Positions 6,908 to 13,278 of a DNA stretch of 16,537 bases are shown here, piece by piece (the stretch's first letter is position 1; each line of letters begins with the position of its first letter). Source of the stretch: CAYMKL01 sp964390805 (GTDB lineage Bacteria > Chloroflexota > Anaerolineae > VGOG01); the NCBI GenBank assembly GCA_964390805.1, contig CAYMKL010000142.1, positions 1 through 16,537 on the forward strand. The letters run 5' to 3'. Position numbers and translations under genes: made by a program. The notes under the pieces were generated by a model that ran no database searches, was not told the origin of the DNA, and saw nothing but the letters and a program-made list of their open reading frames with translations.

Positions 6908-9115
6908 ATGAAAAGCAATAAGGCGAGATCTAAGCTGATGGTTGCTCTATGGGCGGCGGTTCTGGCCGGCGGGCTTTTGCTGCTGGCGCTGAACGCGGGA
7001 GGGAGTGCCCTAGCCGTTGAACCCCCACCTCCATCGCAATGGGTTAGACCACGGGAAGCTCCCACGCGACCGGCTCCGCAAGATTCGCCGTCTCCCCGCA
7101 CGGGTTTCGTACCGCTGGCGATGGACCTGTCTCACTTGAGGGGAGACAAGATGCCCCAGGGAGTCAGCGCTGCGGCTGTGCTCAGCAACTGGGACTGGCG
7201 CCAGCAGGGTGTGGTCACTCAGGTGCAGAACCAGGGAGATTGCGGTGCGTACTACGCCTTTGCATCCCTGGCGAACTTCGAGTCCATGCTGCAGATTGAC
7301 GGCGCCGGCAGCTACGACTTCTCAGAGAACAACGCCAAAGAATGTCCCTGGCGCGACCCCAGTTGCAGTGGAGGCAACTACTGGGAGATGGCTGGCTGGT
7401 TCTCCCAAAAGGGCACGGTGCTGGAATCGTGCGACCCGTACGTGGACAGCGATGTCAACTGCAATAACGCTTGCCCGTACATAAAGACCCTGCTGGACTG
7501 GCGGTTCATCTCGTTTGGGGTGCCCAACACAAACGTGCTGAAGGGCTACATTCAGACCTATGGGCCGGTCTATGCCTCGATGTATATAGGCAGCCTCTTC
7601 GATAGAGACTGGCAGCGCGAATTCTCGGACTACGATGGCTCTTATACACTCTACCACGAGGGAGCGCGCGATCCAAACCATGCCGTGCTGATCATCGGTT
7701 GGGACGACGACCTACCCCACGCAGGGGGAGCAGGCGGCTGGATAGTGAAGAACAGTTGGGGCACTGATTGGGGAGGCCCTTGCGGTTACGGCTCGGAAGG
7801 GGGGTATTTCACCATTGCTTATGGCTCGGCCGGCATCGGCGAGAACTCCTCGTTTATTTCCGACTGGCAGGACTACGACCCTGATGGTGGAATGATGTTC
7901 TACGATGAGGCCGGCATGACCACCGCATGGGGGGGATGCCAAGGCTCAACGACTGCCTGGGGACTGAGTAGATTCATCCCTCCCGCAAGTACTTATGTCA
8001 CGCGAGTGGGGTTCTACACTACCGACGCCACTACCGACGTTGACGTGTACATCTACGACGATTTCAACGTAACAGCGCCGAGCAATCTGTTGTGGAGCGG
8101 TGTGAATTACGGCTTCGCCGAGGCTGGCTACCATGGGGTAGAAGTGAGTCCGCCTTTGGCGGTGTCGGGAAACGACGACGTCATTGTCGTAATGAAGTTC
8201 ACCAACGAGAGCTACGAGTATCCCATCCCGGCCGATAGCGAAGGTCCGTATGTAACGTGGCGCACGTATGTCAGTTGCGATGGCAGCAGCGGCTCGTGGT
8301 ACGATGTGGGGGCAAGCGACCACCACGACGTAGCCATCCGCTTGCGCACCTCGGGCGCCCCTCCACCGATGACACCGACGCCAACGCCGACAACGCCGCC
8401 CCTCCGCAAAACCTACCTGCCCCTTTACCTGAAAAACTACCCCCCTCCTACCCCTACACCGACCGCAACCACCACCCCGGTGGTCACGCCAACGCCCACC
8501 CCTACACCGACCCTCCCGCCGACAGCGGTAAAGATTCTCGGAAACCACTCCCATTACATTGACATTATCGGCCACCTGCACATCGTCGGTGAGGTCAGCA
8601 ATGACACGGCCAATCACTTACGCGATGTCCAAATCACCGCCAACATATTCGACGGCAGTGGTCAGCTCATTGACACCGACTTTGCAAACATCCACCTGGA
8701 CAATCTCCCTGCCGGCGACAAGGCGTGCTTTCGTATCTCCCTTGAAGAGCCAACCGGTTGGTCATATTACGAGTTCGGGCCTACTAGCTATTTGGCGGAT
8801 GGCGAGCCTTTGCCCAACCTTGCGACTCTAAACGATAGCGGCTCCTACTATCCTGTTTTTGGTTGGTATGAGGTGATCGGCCAGGTCCGCAATGACCACG
8901 GCACTCGCGTCGAGTATGTCAGACCAGTAGGTACACTCTATAACGCATCCGGCATTGTCATCGGGTGTGACTTCACCTCTATTGAGGATATGCACTTGGA
9001 TCCCGGTCAGACTAGTTCTTTCGAGATGGTATTCCTCGGGCGCGATTACGCTGATGCTGCTGCCTACCGACTCCAAGTTGACGGCAATCCGCAACCGTTG
9101 AGCACAGTACGTTGA
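6908..9115 (+). CDS. Secreted papain-family (C1) protein lacking the catalytic Cys, with lectin-like and two FxLYD-like domains
   Basis: A 735-residue exported protein. The signal peptide ends about A36 (SALA|VE). The C1 fold covers about 95-310: NQGDCGAYYAFAS (108-120), NHAVLIIGWDDD with active-site H258, and VKNSWGTDWG with N282. In active papain-like enzymes the motif is QGxCGSCWAF; here the nucleophile position is Y115 (TAC, 7250-7252), one base from Cys TGC. Next come a lectin-like beta domain of C1 proteins (about 317-480), a Pro/Thr stalk with YLPLYLKNY (about 486-540), and two related beta domains (about 541-630 and 645-730: GHLHIVGEVSNDTANHLRDV, WYEVIGQVRNDHG) resembling FxLYD. ATG is preceded by AAAGGGG. 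Likely a cell-surface or released binding protein, unless the Tyr is a sequence error. It lies 15 bases after the GNAT gene. Confidence 0.9.
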   Translation: MKSNKARSKLMVALWAAVLAGGLLLLALNAGGSALAVEPPPPSQWVRPREAPTRPAPQDSPSPRTGFVPLAMDLSHLRGDKMPQGVSAAAVLSNWDWRQQGVVTQVQNQGDCGAYYAFASLANFESMLQIDGAGSYDFSENNAKECPWRDPSCSGGNYWEMAGWFSQKGTVLESCDPYVDSDVNCNNACPYIKTLLDWRFISFGVPNTNVLKGYIQTYGPVYASMYIGSLFDRDWQREFSDYDGSYTLYHEGARDPNHAVLIIGWDDDLPHAGGAGGWIVKNSWGTDWGGPCGYGSEGGYFTIAYGSAGIGENSSFISDWQDYDPDGGMMFYDEAGMTTAWGGCQGSTTAWGLSRFIPPASTYVTRVGFYTTDATTDVDVYIYDDFNVTAPSNLLWSGVNYGFAEAGYHGVEVSPPLAVSGNDDVIVVMKFTNESYEYPIPADSEGPYVTWRTYVSCDGSSGSWYDVGASDHHDVAIRLRTSGAPPPMTPTPTPTTPPLRKTYLPLYLKNYPPPTPTPTATTTPVVTPTPTPTPTLPPTAVKILGNHSHYIDIIGHLHIVGEVSNDTANHLRDVQITANIFDGSGQLIDTDFANIHLDNLPAGDKACFRISLEEPTGWSYYEFGPTSYLADGEPLPNLATLNDSGSYYPVFGWYEVIGQVRNDHGTRVEYVRPVGTLYNASGIVIGCDFTSIEDMHLDPGQTSSFEMVFLGRDYADAAAYRLQVDGNPQPLSTVR

Positions 9116-9130
9116 AAATAGCAGAAGGGA

Positions 9131-9172
9131 GAACTGAGGAACTAGGTAACGAGGAACAAGTCAACGAGGAAC
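9131..9172. repeat. GAGGAAC/GTAACGAG microrepeat between convergent genes
   Basis: Units GAGGAACTAGGTAACGAG and GAACAAGTCAACGAG fill the 45-base gap between the peptidase (plus) and the unknown membrane protein (minus). The repeat runs into the latter's 3' end and supplies its final Pro-Arg-stop codons. I see no hairpin with a T-run that would end transcription. Confidence 0.6.
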
Positions 9173-9823
9173 TGACTCAGGCTTAACCTTGGCATCGCGA
9201 TACAGGTCTTGCAGGACTCGCTGCATCTGTAGGGGTTCGTCGAAGGAGAGATAAACGGGCTCGACCTTTTCTTCGTCGGTTTTGTATCCTAGCTTGATGG
9301 CTGGGCGGGCTCTCAGGCCAAAGTGGACTTGGCCTACTTCGATTTCCCTGATCGTGTGTGGCTTAAAGAAGATGTACCACCAGCCGATATCACTCTTGGG
9401 CGCGCCCACCAGGAAGCGTGAATTGAGCATCCTGGCCATCACGATGTGCTCCCTGGTTTCCATGGTGGCGAAGTCAGCAGTAACTTCCACGAAATAGCGC
9501 CGCTCATCTCGCACCTCAAACAGGCCAGTGGCTCGGACGGAGACCTTCTCATCAGGCATGAGCTCAGGAGAGCTTGGAGATGGGGGAAGCTTTGTCCTGC
9601 GAAAGAGGATGAAACCCCGCCGCTTGGCCAAGAGCGTAACCAAAACGAGGATCAAACCGAGGACGATGATCAAAGCGGCCTGCTCACCCGCCAAGCCGCC
9701 AACTTTCCAGGTCAAGCCACTGGCCAGGGCAAAGACCAGAGGCACGAGGTTCAGTCTCAGAGGGCCCAGGCGGTGGCGATTCAGTTGGTAACTCGCTTTG
9801 AGGATGAACCCAATGATGCTCAT
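9161..9823 (-). CDS. Unknown membrane protein with a cytosolic beta-rich domain
   Basis: A 220-residue protein of no family I recognise. Two hydrophobic helices lie at about 24-42 (LVPLVFALASGLTWKVGGL) and 48-65 (AALIIVLGLILVLVTLLA), followed by a basic stretch (KRRGFILFRRTK), a Pro-rich link, and about 130 soluble residues (VRATGLFEVRDERRYFVEV, HIVMARMLNSRFL, GWWYIFFKPHTIREIEVGQV, YLSFDEPLQMQRVLQDLY). The positive-inside rule puts the C-terminal domain in the cytoplasm, where its alternating strands resemble a PH-like or membrane-associated beta fold (a guess). Its ATG overlaps the transporter's stop in ATGA (9820-9823), so the two are translationally coupled. The last residues ESVPR fall in a microrepeat. 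Confidence 0.75.
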   Translation of the reverse strand: MSIIGFILKASYQLNRHRLGPLRLNLVPLVFALASGLTWKVGGLAGEQAALIIVLGLILVLVTLLAKRRGFILFRRTKLPPSPSSPELMPDEKVSVRATGLFEVRDERRYFVEVTADFATMETREHIVMARMLNSRFLVGAPKSDIGWWYIFFKPHTIREIEVGQVHFGLRARPAIKLGYKTDEEKVEPVYLSFDEPLQMQRVLQDLYRDAKVKPESVPR

Positions 9824-10698
9824 GAGAGATTAATTAAATAGACACCGCCGATGAGCAATGCAGCGCCAATGAGAAGGGCCGGGGTAATTGGCTCATCTAG
9901 GAGCAGCTTGCTGAAAGACACTCCAAACAGAGGCTCTAAATAGACAAAGCTTGCCGCCCGACTGGCTTCCATTCTTTGGAGTGCCCTAAACCAGATTACG
10001 AAGGCGAAAACGGTGCAAACTAGCGATAGGAAGGCAATGCTGAGCCATGCACTAGGCGGCAGGGTCGGCAGCTTGGCGATGAGGCTGGGCCTGATAAGAA
10101 ACAGCAGAGGTATGACCGCCGCCATCATAGCCCCACCGACCACCATTAGAGGCGGATACCTGGCCACCAAAGGCTTGCCCAGTATGGTGTAGATGGCCCA
10201 GCAAAGTGGAGCCAACATGGTGATGAACACGTAGCGAAGATAGCTGAAATCAATCTGTTGGTCGCTGGCGTAGCGCACGATGACATACAAACCCAAGAAG
10301 GCGATGGCCAGACCCATCGCCTTCTTGATTGTCGGCCGCTCCCTCAGAAACACAACGGACAGTACGAAGGTGAAGGCAGGGTTCAGGGAGATGATCAGGC
10401 TGGCCGTGCCAGCGGGGATTCGGCTCTCACCCGTGTTCAGAGCAAGGTTGTAAGCCACTGCTCCCGACAGCCCCAGGAGAATCAGACCCAGCCAATCTCT
10501 CCTGACCATCTGCCAGAAGGCCGCCCGACGCGTGGTCAGGAGCAAGACGCCGAAGACGAGGGCCACCGGGATGAACCGCAAAATCGTCAGTTCCATGGGG
10601 GCCAGGAACTGCACGGCGTGTTTGATGGCAATGAAGGAGTTGCCCCAGATCAGAACGACCAGCACGAGCGACAGATAGGTGATCTTCGTTGGTTTCAT
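9820..10698 (-). CDS. EamA-family (drug/metabolite transporter superfamily) permease
   Basis: A 292-residue integral membrane protein with about ten helices in two EamA repeats. It opens with ITYLSLVLVVLIWGNSFIAIKH, typical of RhaT/YdcZ-like members, and the second repeat starts near FSYLRYVFITMLAPLCWAIYTILGKPLV, with FVIWFRALQRMEASRAASFVYLEPLFG near the end, a hallmark of the family. I start at ATG 10698 (MKPTK); the longer frame to 10761 adds 21 residues encoded by an intergenic microrepeat. The ribosome site is weak. Members export amino acids, nucleotides or other metabolites; the substrate cannot be told. It lies 111 bases downstream of proS on the same strand. Confidence 0.92.
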   Translation of the reverse strand: MKPTKITYLSLVLVVLIWGNSFIAIKHAVQFLAPMELTILRFIPVALVFGVLLLTTRRAAFWQMVRRDWLGLILLGLSGAVAYNLALNTGESRIPAGTASLIISLNPAFTFVLSVVFLRERPTIKKAMGLAIAFLGLYVIVRYASDQQIDFSYLRYVFITMLAPLCWAIYTILGKPLVARYPPLMVVGGAMMAAVIPLLFLIRPSLIAKLPTLPPSAWLSIAFLSLVCTVFAFVIWFRALQRMEASRAASFVYLEPLFGVSFSKLLLDEPITPALLIGAALLIGGVYLINLS

Positions 10699-10711
10699 CT
10701 CAGGTGGAAGT

Positions 10712-10802
10712 GATGGGTGACGAGGAATGAGTAACGAGGAATGGGGAAACTTATCCCTCATCCCTCATCCCTCATTCCTCGTCACTCGTTACTCGTTTAC
10801 TC
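10712..10802. repeat. Microrepeat with a 15-bp perfect inverted repeat and TCCCTCA tandem units
   Basis: Arms GTGACGAGGAATGAG (10717-10731) and CTCATTCCTCGTCAC (10771-10785) are perfect reverse complements around a 39-base loop; TCCCTCA is repeated three times in a row (10754-10774). Flanking words GTAACGAGG and CTCGTTACTCGTTTACTCG belong to the same dispersed family as the repeats near 3850 and 9140. It fills the gap between proS and the transporter. There is no T-run, so it is not an obvious terminator, though the RNA could fold and affect stability. Confidence 0.8.
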
Positions 10803-10809
10803 GTTGCCC

Positions 10810-12264
10810 TCAATATGCCCTGGCGAAGACCGCTTGTTCCCTGGCCTCCTCACCGCAGAGAATGCAGCGGCCCGCCTCTCCCTTCTGGTCGAAGGGGATG
10901 CAGCGGATGGTGGCTTTCGTTTCGTCTTTGATGGTCGCTTCGCACTCGCCAGAACCGCACCAGTAAGCGTAGATGAAACCGCCGTCCCCCTCGATTATCC
11001 GCTTGAACTCCTCATAATCGTCCACTTCAAAGGAGTTTTCGTCGAGGAAGCTCTTGGCTCGTCGGAACAGGCTCTGCTGGATGTCATCAAAGAGGTCGTC
11101 GAGGCGCTGGGCCAGGCCCTCTTGGGGAACGGTGGTCTTCTTGCCCCCTTCCCGCCGGGCCAGGATGACTTGCCCCTGGGCCACGTCTCTGGGACCGATT
11201 TCCAGGCGTAGGGGTACGCCCCGCAGTTCCCACTCGTTGAATTTCCAGCCGGGCGAGTACTCCTCCCGGTCGTCCACCTTGTAACGTATCTCCTTGCCGA
11301 AGGCGATATCCTGAGCCTGTCGAAGGGTCATGGTGATATCTTCGACTGCTTTCAGAACCCCTTCTTTCTCCCCCTCGTCCCTCCAGATGGGGATGATGAC
11401 GAGCTGGATGGGAGCTATCTTGGGCGGCAGGATCAAACCCTGGTCGTCGCCGTGAACCATGATCACCGCCCCCACCATGCGGGTGCTGAGCCCCCAGCTC
11501 GTAGTCCAGCAGTACTGGAGCTCGTTGTTCCGGTCCAGGTATTTGATGTCGAAGGCCTTGGCGAAGTTCTGACCCAGGAAGTGGGAGGTGCCGGACTGTA
11601 GAGCCCACCTGTTACCCATCATGGCCTCGATTGTGTAACTGGCATCCCCCCCAGCGAATCTCTCCGACTCACTCTTGCGTCCGGTGATGACGGGAATAGC
11701 AGCGTCGGTCTCCGCGAAGTCGCGGTACACTTCCAGCATACGCAGGGTCTCTTCTTCTGCTTCCTCGGCGGTGGCGTGGGCGGTGTGCCCCTCCTGCCAG
11801 AGGAACTCGGTGGTGCGCAGGAACAACCGGGGACGCTTCTCCCAGCGCACTACGTTGCACCACTGGTTAATGAGAATGGGCAGGTCCCGATAGGAACGCA
11901 CCCACTGGGAGTACATGTGGCCGATGACTGTCTCCGAAGTAGGGCGCACGATGAGAGGCTCTTCCAGCTTCTTCCCGCCGCCGTGGGTCACCACTGCCAG
12001 CTCCGGAGAGAATCCCGCCACGTGCTCGGCTTCCTTCTGGATGAAGCTCTCAGGGATAAATAGGGGGAAGTAAGCGTTCACGTGGCCGGTGGCCTTGAAG
12101 CGGCGATCCAGGCCTTCTTTGATGTTCTCCCAGAGGGTGTAGCCATAGGGTCGGATGACCATACAGCCCTTGACCGGGGCGTAATCGGCCATCTCCGCCC
12201 GCTGGATGACGTCCGTGTACCAGCGGGAATAGTCCTTGCTGCGCGGTGTGATTTTCTTTGTCAT
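10810..12264 (-). CDS. proS: Prolyl-tRNA synthetase, archaeal/eukaryal-type (class IIa)
   Basis: Charges tRNA-Pro with proline in the cytoplasm. 484 residues, the length of the short ProS type without the bacterial editing insertion. Visible: YAPVKGCMVIRPYGY near the start; motif 2 region VRPTSE...WCNVVRWEKRPRLFLRTTEFLWQEGHTAH; the motif 3 region STRMVGAVIMVHGDDQGLILPP; an anticodon-binding domain ending in VDDREEYSPGWKFNEWELRGVPLRLEIGPRD; a Cys cluster near the end (CGSGEC, CILCG); and a final Tyr, all typical of this type. The ATG at 12264 has GGAGGA 6 bases upstream; the frame continues to 12360 only through repeat DNA. Residues 313-319 (TLRQAQD) are encoded by a dispersed microrepeat and seem to lengthen the helix-loop before the KVDDRE strand. 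Controlled by the T-box upstream. Confidence 0.97.
   Translation of the reverse strand: MTKKITPRSKDYSRWYTDVIQRAEMADYAPVKGCMVIRPYGYTLWENIKEGLDRRFKATGHVNAYFPLFIPESFIQKEAEHVAGFSPELAVVTHGGGKKLEEPLIVRPTSETVIGHMYSQWVRSYRDLPILINQWCNVVRWEKRPRLFLRTTEFLWQEGHTAHATAEEAEEETLRMLEVYRDFAETDAAIPVITGRKSESERFAGGDASYTIEAMMGNRWALQSGTSHFLGQNFAKAFDIKYLDRNNELQYCWTTSWGLSTRMVGAVIMVHGDDQGLILPPKIAPIQLVIIPIWRDEGEKEGVLKAVEDITMTLRQAQDIAFGKEIRYKVDDREEYSPGWKFNEWELRGVPLRLEIGPRDVAQGQVILARREGGKKTTVPQEGLAQRLDDLFDDIQQSLFRRAKSFLDENSFEVDDYEEFKRIIEGDGGFIYAYWCGSGECEATIKDETKATIRCIPFDQKGEAGRCILCGEEAREQAVFARAY
11310..11327. repeat. CCTGAGCCTGTCGAAGGG microrepeat inside proS
   Basis: An 18-base word of the dispersed CTTCGACAGGCTCAGG family lies in frame in proS and encodes residues 314-319 (LRQAQD). 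A related, longer copy lies inside the epimerase gene at 13378-13427. Compared from memory with other short-type ProS proteins, this spot seems to have about six extra residues. Confidence 0.6.
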
Positions 12265-12280
12265 GTTCTCTCCTCCTCTT

Positions 12281-12361
12281 TGGAAAGTGGAAGTTGGAAA
12301 TTGGAAGGTGGGCAGCCAGCTCCAATCTCCAATCTCCAACCTCCGACATCCAACATCCAAC
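12281..12361. repeat. TTGGAA / TCCAATC microrepeat in the proS leader
   Basis: Runs of GGAAGTTGGAAATTGGAAGG on one side and TCCAATCTCCAATCTCCAAC plus CATCCAACATCCAACTA on the other, partly complementary. They lie between the T-box terminator and the proS ribosome site, so any read-through mRNA carries them as a foldable 5' spacer. With the T-box (12363-12698) this accounts for the gene-free stretch 12265-12729. Confidence 0.65.
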
Positions 12362-12362
12362 T

Positions 12363-12397
12363 AAACCCAAAACACCCCGTCCTCTAAGGACGAGGTG
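12363..12397 (-). terminator. Intrinsic terminator of the proS T-box
   Basis: Stem CACCTCGTCCT / AGGACGGGGTG (11 bp with one G-U) around a 3-base loop, followed by TTTTGGGTTT on the minus strand. Its 5' arm would pair alternatively with the T-box in the antiterminator state. Confidence 0.88.
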
Positions 12398-12462
12398 CTT
12401 ATACCCCGTGGTACCACCCTAGTTGGCTTGCCACAGCCCACTCGATCGGTACAGAGTACCCA

Positions 12463-12495
12463 AGACCTGACAGGTTTTCGAAACCTATCAGGTCT
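12463..12495. repeat. AGACCTGACAGGTTT palindromic repeat inside the T-box leader
   Basis: Arms AGACCTGACAGGTTT (12463-12477) and AAACCTATCAGGTCT (12481-12495) form a 15-bp hairpin with one mismatch around TCG. This word (ACCTGTCAGGT with AAA flanks) is common as a dispersed palindrome in environmental bacterial genomes (recalled, not searched). It sits where T-box leaders carry the stem III hairpin. Confidence 0.75.
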
Positions 12496-12704
12496 CCAGA
12501 TTTCCTCGATACCGCTCCTTACGATAACGGGAAGATTCCGGCCAAGCTTAATGGCTTTCGCGCCTTTCGCGATCGCCTTTTCGCTCGCAGCTCCTGGGTG
12601 GGTTCAGTGTGGGCTTTGATGCTAGATCTCACCTTCTCTAGCTCGCTGTGATCATTGCCCTGCACCTACTATTCCCATTCGTAGCCTTTGATGTATTGGC
12701 AGAT

Positions 12705-12733
12705 AAGATAACACAGATTCGGCGTTTTGTCAA
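12705..12733 (-). promoter_or_regulatory. Sigma70-type promoter of proS
   Basis: Minus strand: -35 TTGACA (12728-12733, full consensus), 17-base spacer, -10 TATCTT (12705-12710), just ahead of the T-box. The TGA stop of the VanZ-like gene (12730-12732) lies inside the -35. Confidence 0.82.
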
Positions 12734-13278
12734 ATAGGCCTCTGCTCCCCAGCCCCCCTTCCCCTTCCCCTTAACCAAATCAGTCCCAGCGCGGCGATGA
12801 CGCCGATTAGATCATAGCCGACGTCGGCCAGTTCGAAGTCTCGGTCGGGGGTGAGTTCTTGGTGTAGCTCATCGAGAAAGGCGAACAGCAGACAAATAGA
12901 CAAGGGGACCCGGAGAGGGAGAGAGCTTCTCCTTACATTATCTCTCGCTCTCCCCTTCTCCTCGTCTCCCCGTCGGCTGTTGGAGAGGGCACGATGGAGC
13001 AGGGCGGCGAGGCCAGCGTACTCGCCGATGTGAGCAAGGCGGTCAACGCTGATGCCGGGCCCAGACGAGGGAAGGAAATCCAATGGATCAGGGCGTGAGG
13101 AGAAGTAAGAGATGCCTGCCATCCAGATGAGAACGGGAGCCCAGTATTGCACCAGGCGTGAGCGTCGAAAGCAGTTGATGATGTATGCCAGTGTGTTCCT
13201 CCCGTGATTTGCACGCGGATCCAGCGTGGGAGTAATGAAGCTGAGCCGGGCGCAAACGATGTGGGGGACTTTCATCAT
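12730..13278 (-). CDS. VanZ-like membrane protein
   Basis: A 182-residue protein with hydrophobic segments at YWAPVLIWMAGISYFSS, AHIGEYAGLAALLHRAL, VPLSICLLFAF and YDLIGVIAALGLIWL. The signature DELHQELTPDRDFELADVGYDLIG marks the VanZ-like family; VanZ itself gives teicoplanin resistance, but most members are uncharacterised envelope proteins. Its ATG overlaps the epimerase stop (ATGA, 13275-13278), so translation is probably coupled. That ATG has no ribosome site of its own, and the first 40 residues are unlike the family; a later start near GGGAGGAAC (about 13200) is possible. The loop SRRGDEEKGRARD between helices 2 and 3 comes from repeat-like purine-rich DNA (12941-12974). Confidence 0.85.
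   Translation of the reverse strand: MMKVPHIVCARLSFITPTLDPRANHGRNTLAYIINCFRRSRLVQYWAPVLIWMAGISYFSSRPDPLDFLPSSGPGISVDRLAHIGEYAGLAALLHRALSNSRRGDEEKGRARDNVRRSSLPLRVPLSICLLFAFLDELHQELTPDRDFELADVGYDLIGVIAALGLIWLRGRGRGAGEQRPI
12941..12974. repeat. Purine-rich GGGGAGACGAGGAGA repeat inside the VanZ-like gene
   Basis: On the minus strand the DNA reads as GGGGAGACGAGGAGAAGGGGAGAGCGAGAG, units of GGGGAGA/CGAGGAGA type. It stays in frame and adds a charged cytosolic loop (RRGDEEKGRARD) to the protein. Confidence 0.5.

Larger units (their letters stand above)
12363..12698 (-). promoter_or_regulatory. T-box riboswitch (tRNA-Pro) controlling proS
   Basis: A leader RNA that reads uncharged tRNA-Pro. On the minus strand, in order: AGTA of the specifier-loop S-turn (12667-12670); AGCGAGC and the distal hairpin GCTAGA/TCTAGC with loop GAAGGTGAGA (12621-12642); TGAA then the specifier triplet CCC, a proline codon (12600-12602); a 15-bp hairpin (12463-12495); T-box AGGGTGGTACCACGG (12406-12420), whose TGGT bulge can pair with the ACCA end of tRNA-Pro; and a terminator stem (12373-12397). 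Specifier and downstream gene agree, which is strong support. Free tRNA-Pro should stabilise the antiterminator and switch proS on. Transcript start near 12698 is inferred from the promoter. Confidence 0.93.

Noticed and set aside
7946..8617. Minus-strand 223-codon frame opposite the peptidase
   Set aside because: Its Arg/Gly-rich part is the complement of the Pro/Thr stalk; no start signal or domain is seen.
10712..10802. Possible CRISPR-like or terminator element
   Set aside because: Units are too short and irregular for CRISPR repeats with spacers, and the inverted repeat has a 39-base loop and no T-run.
12395..12619. Plus-strand 74-codon frame in the proS leader
   Set aside because: It covers the complement of the T-box structures, which fully explain this stretch.
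12730..13278. Calling the VanZ-like gene a glycopeptide resistance gene
   Set aside because: Only the general VanZ-like fold is visible and no other van genes are present; its context is polysaccharide synthesis.
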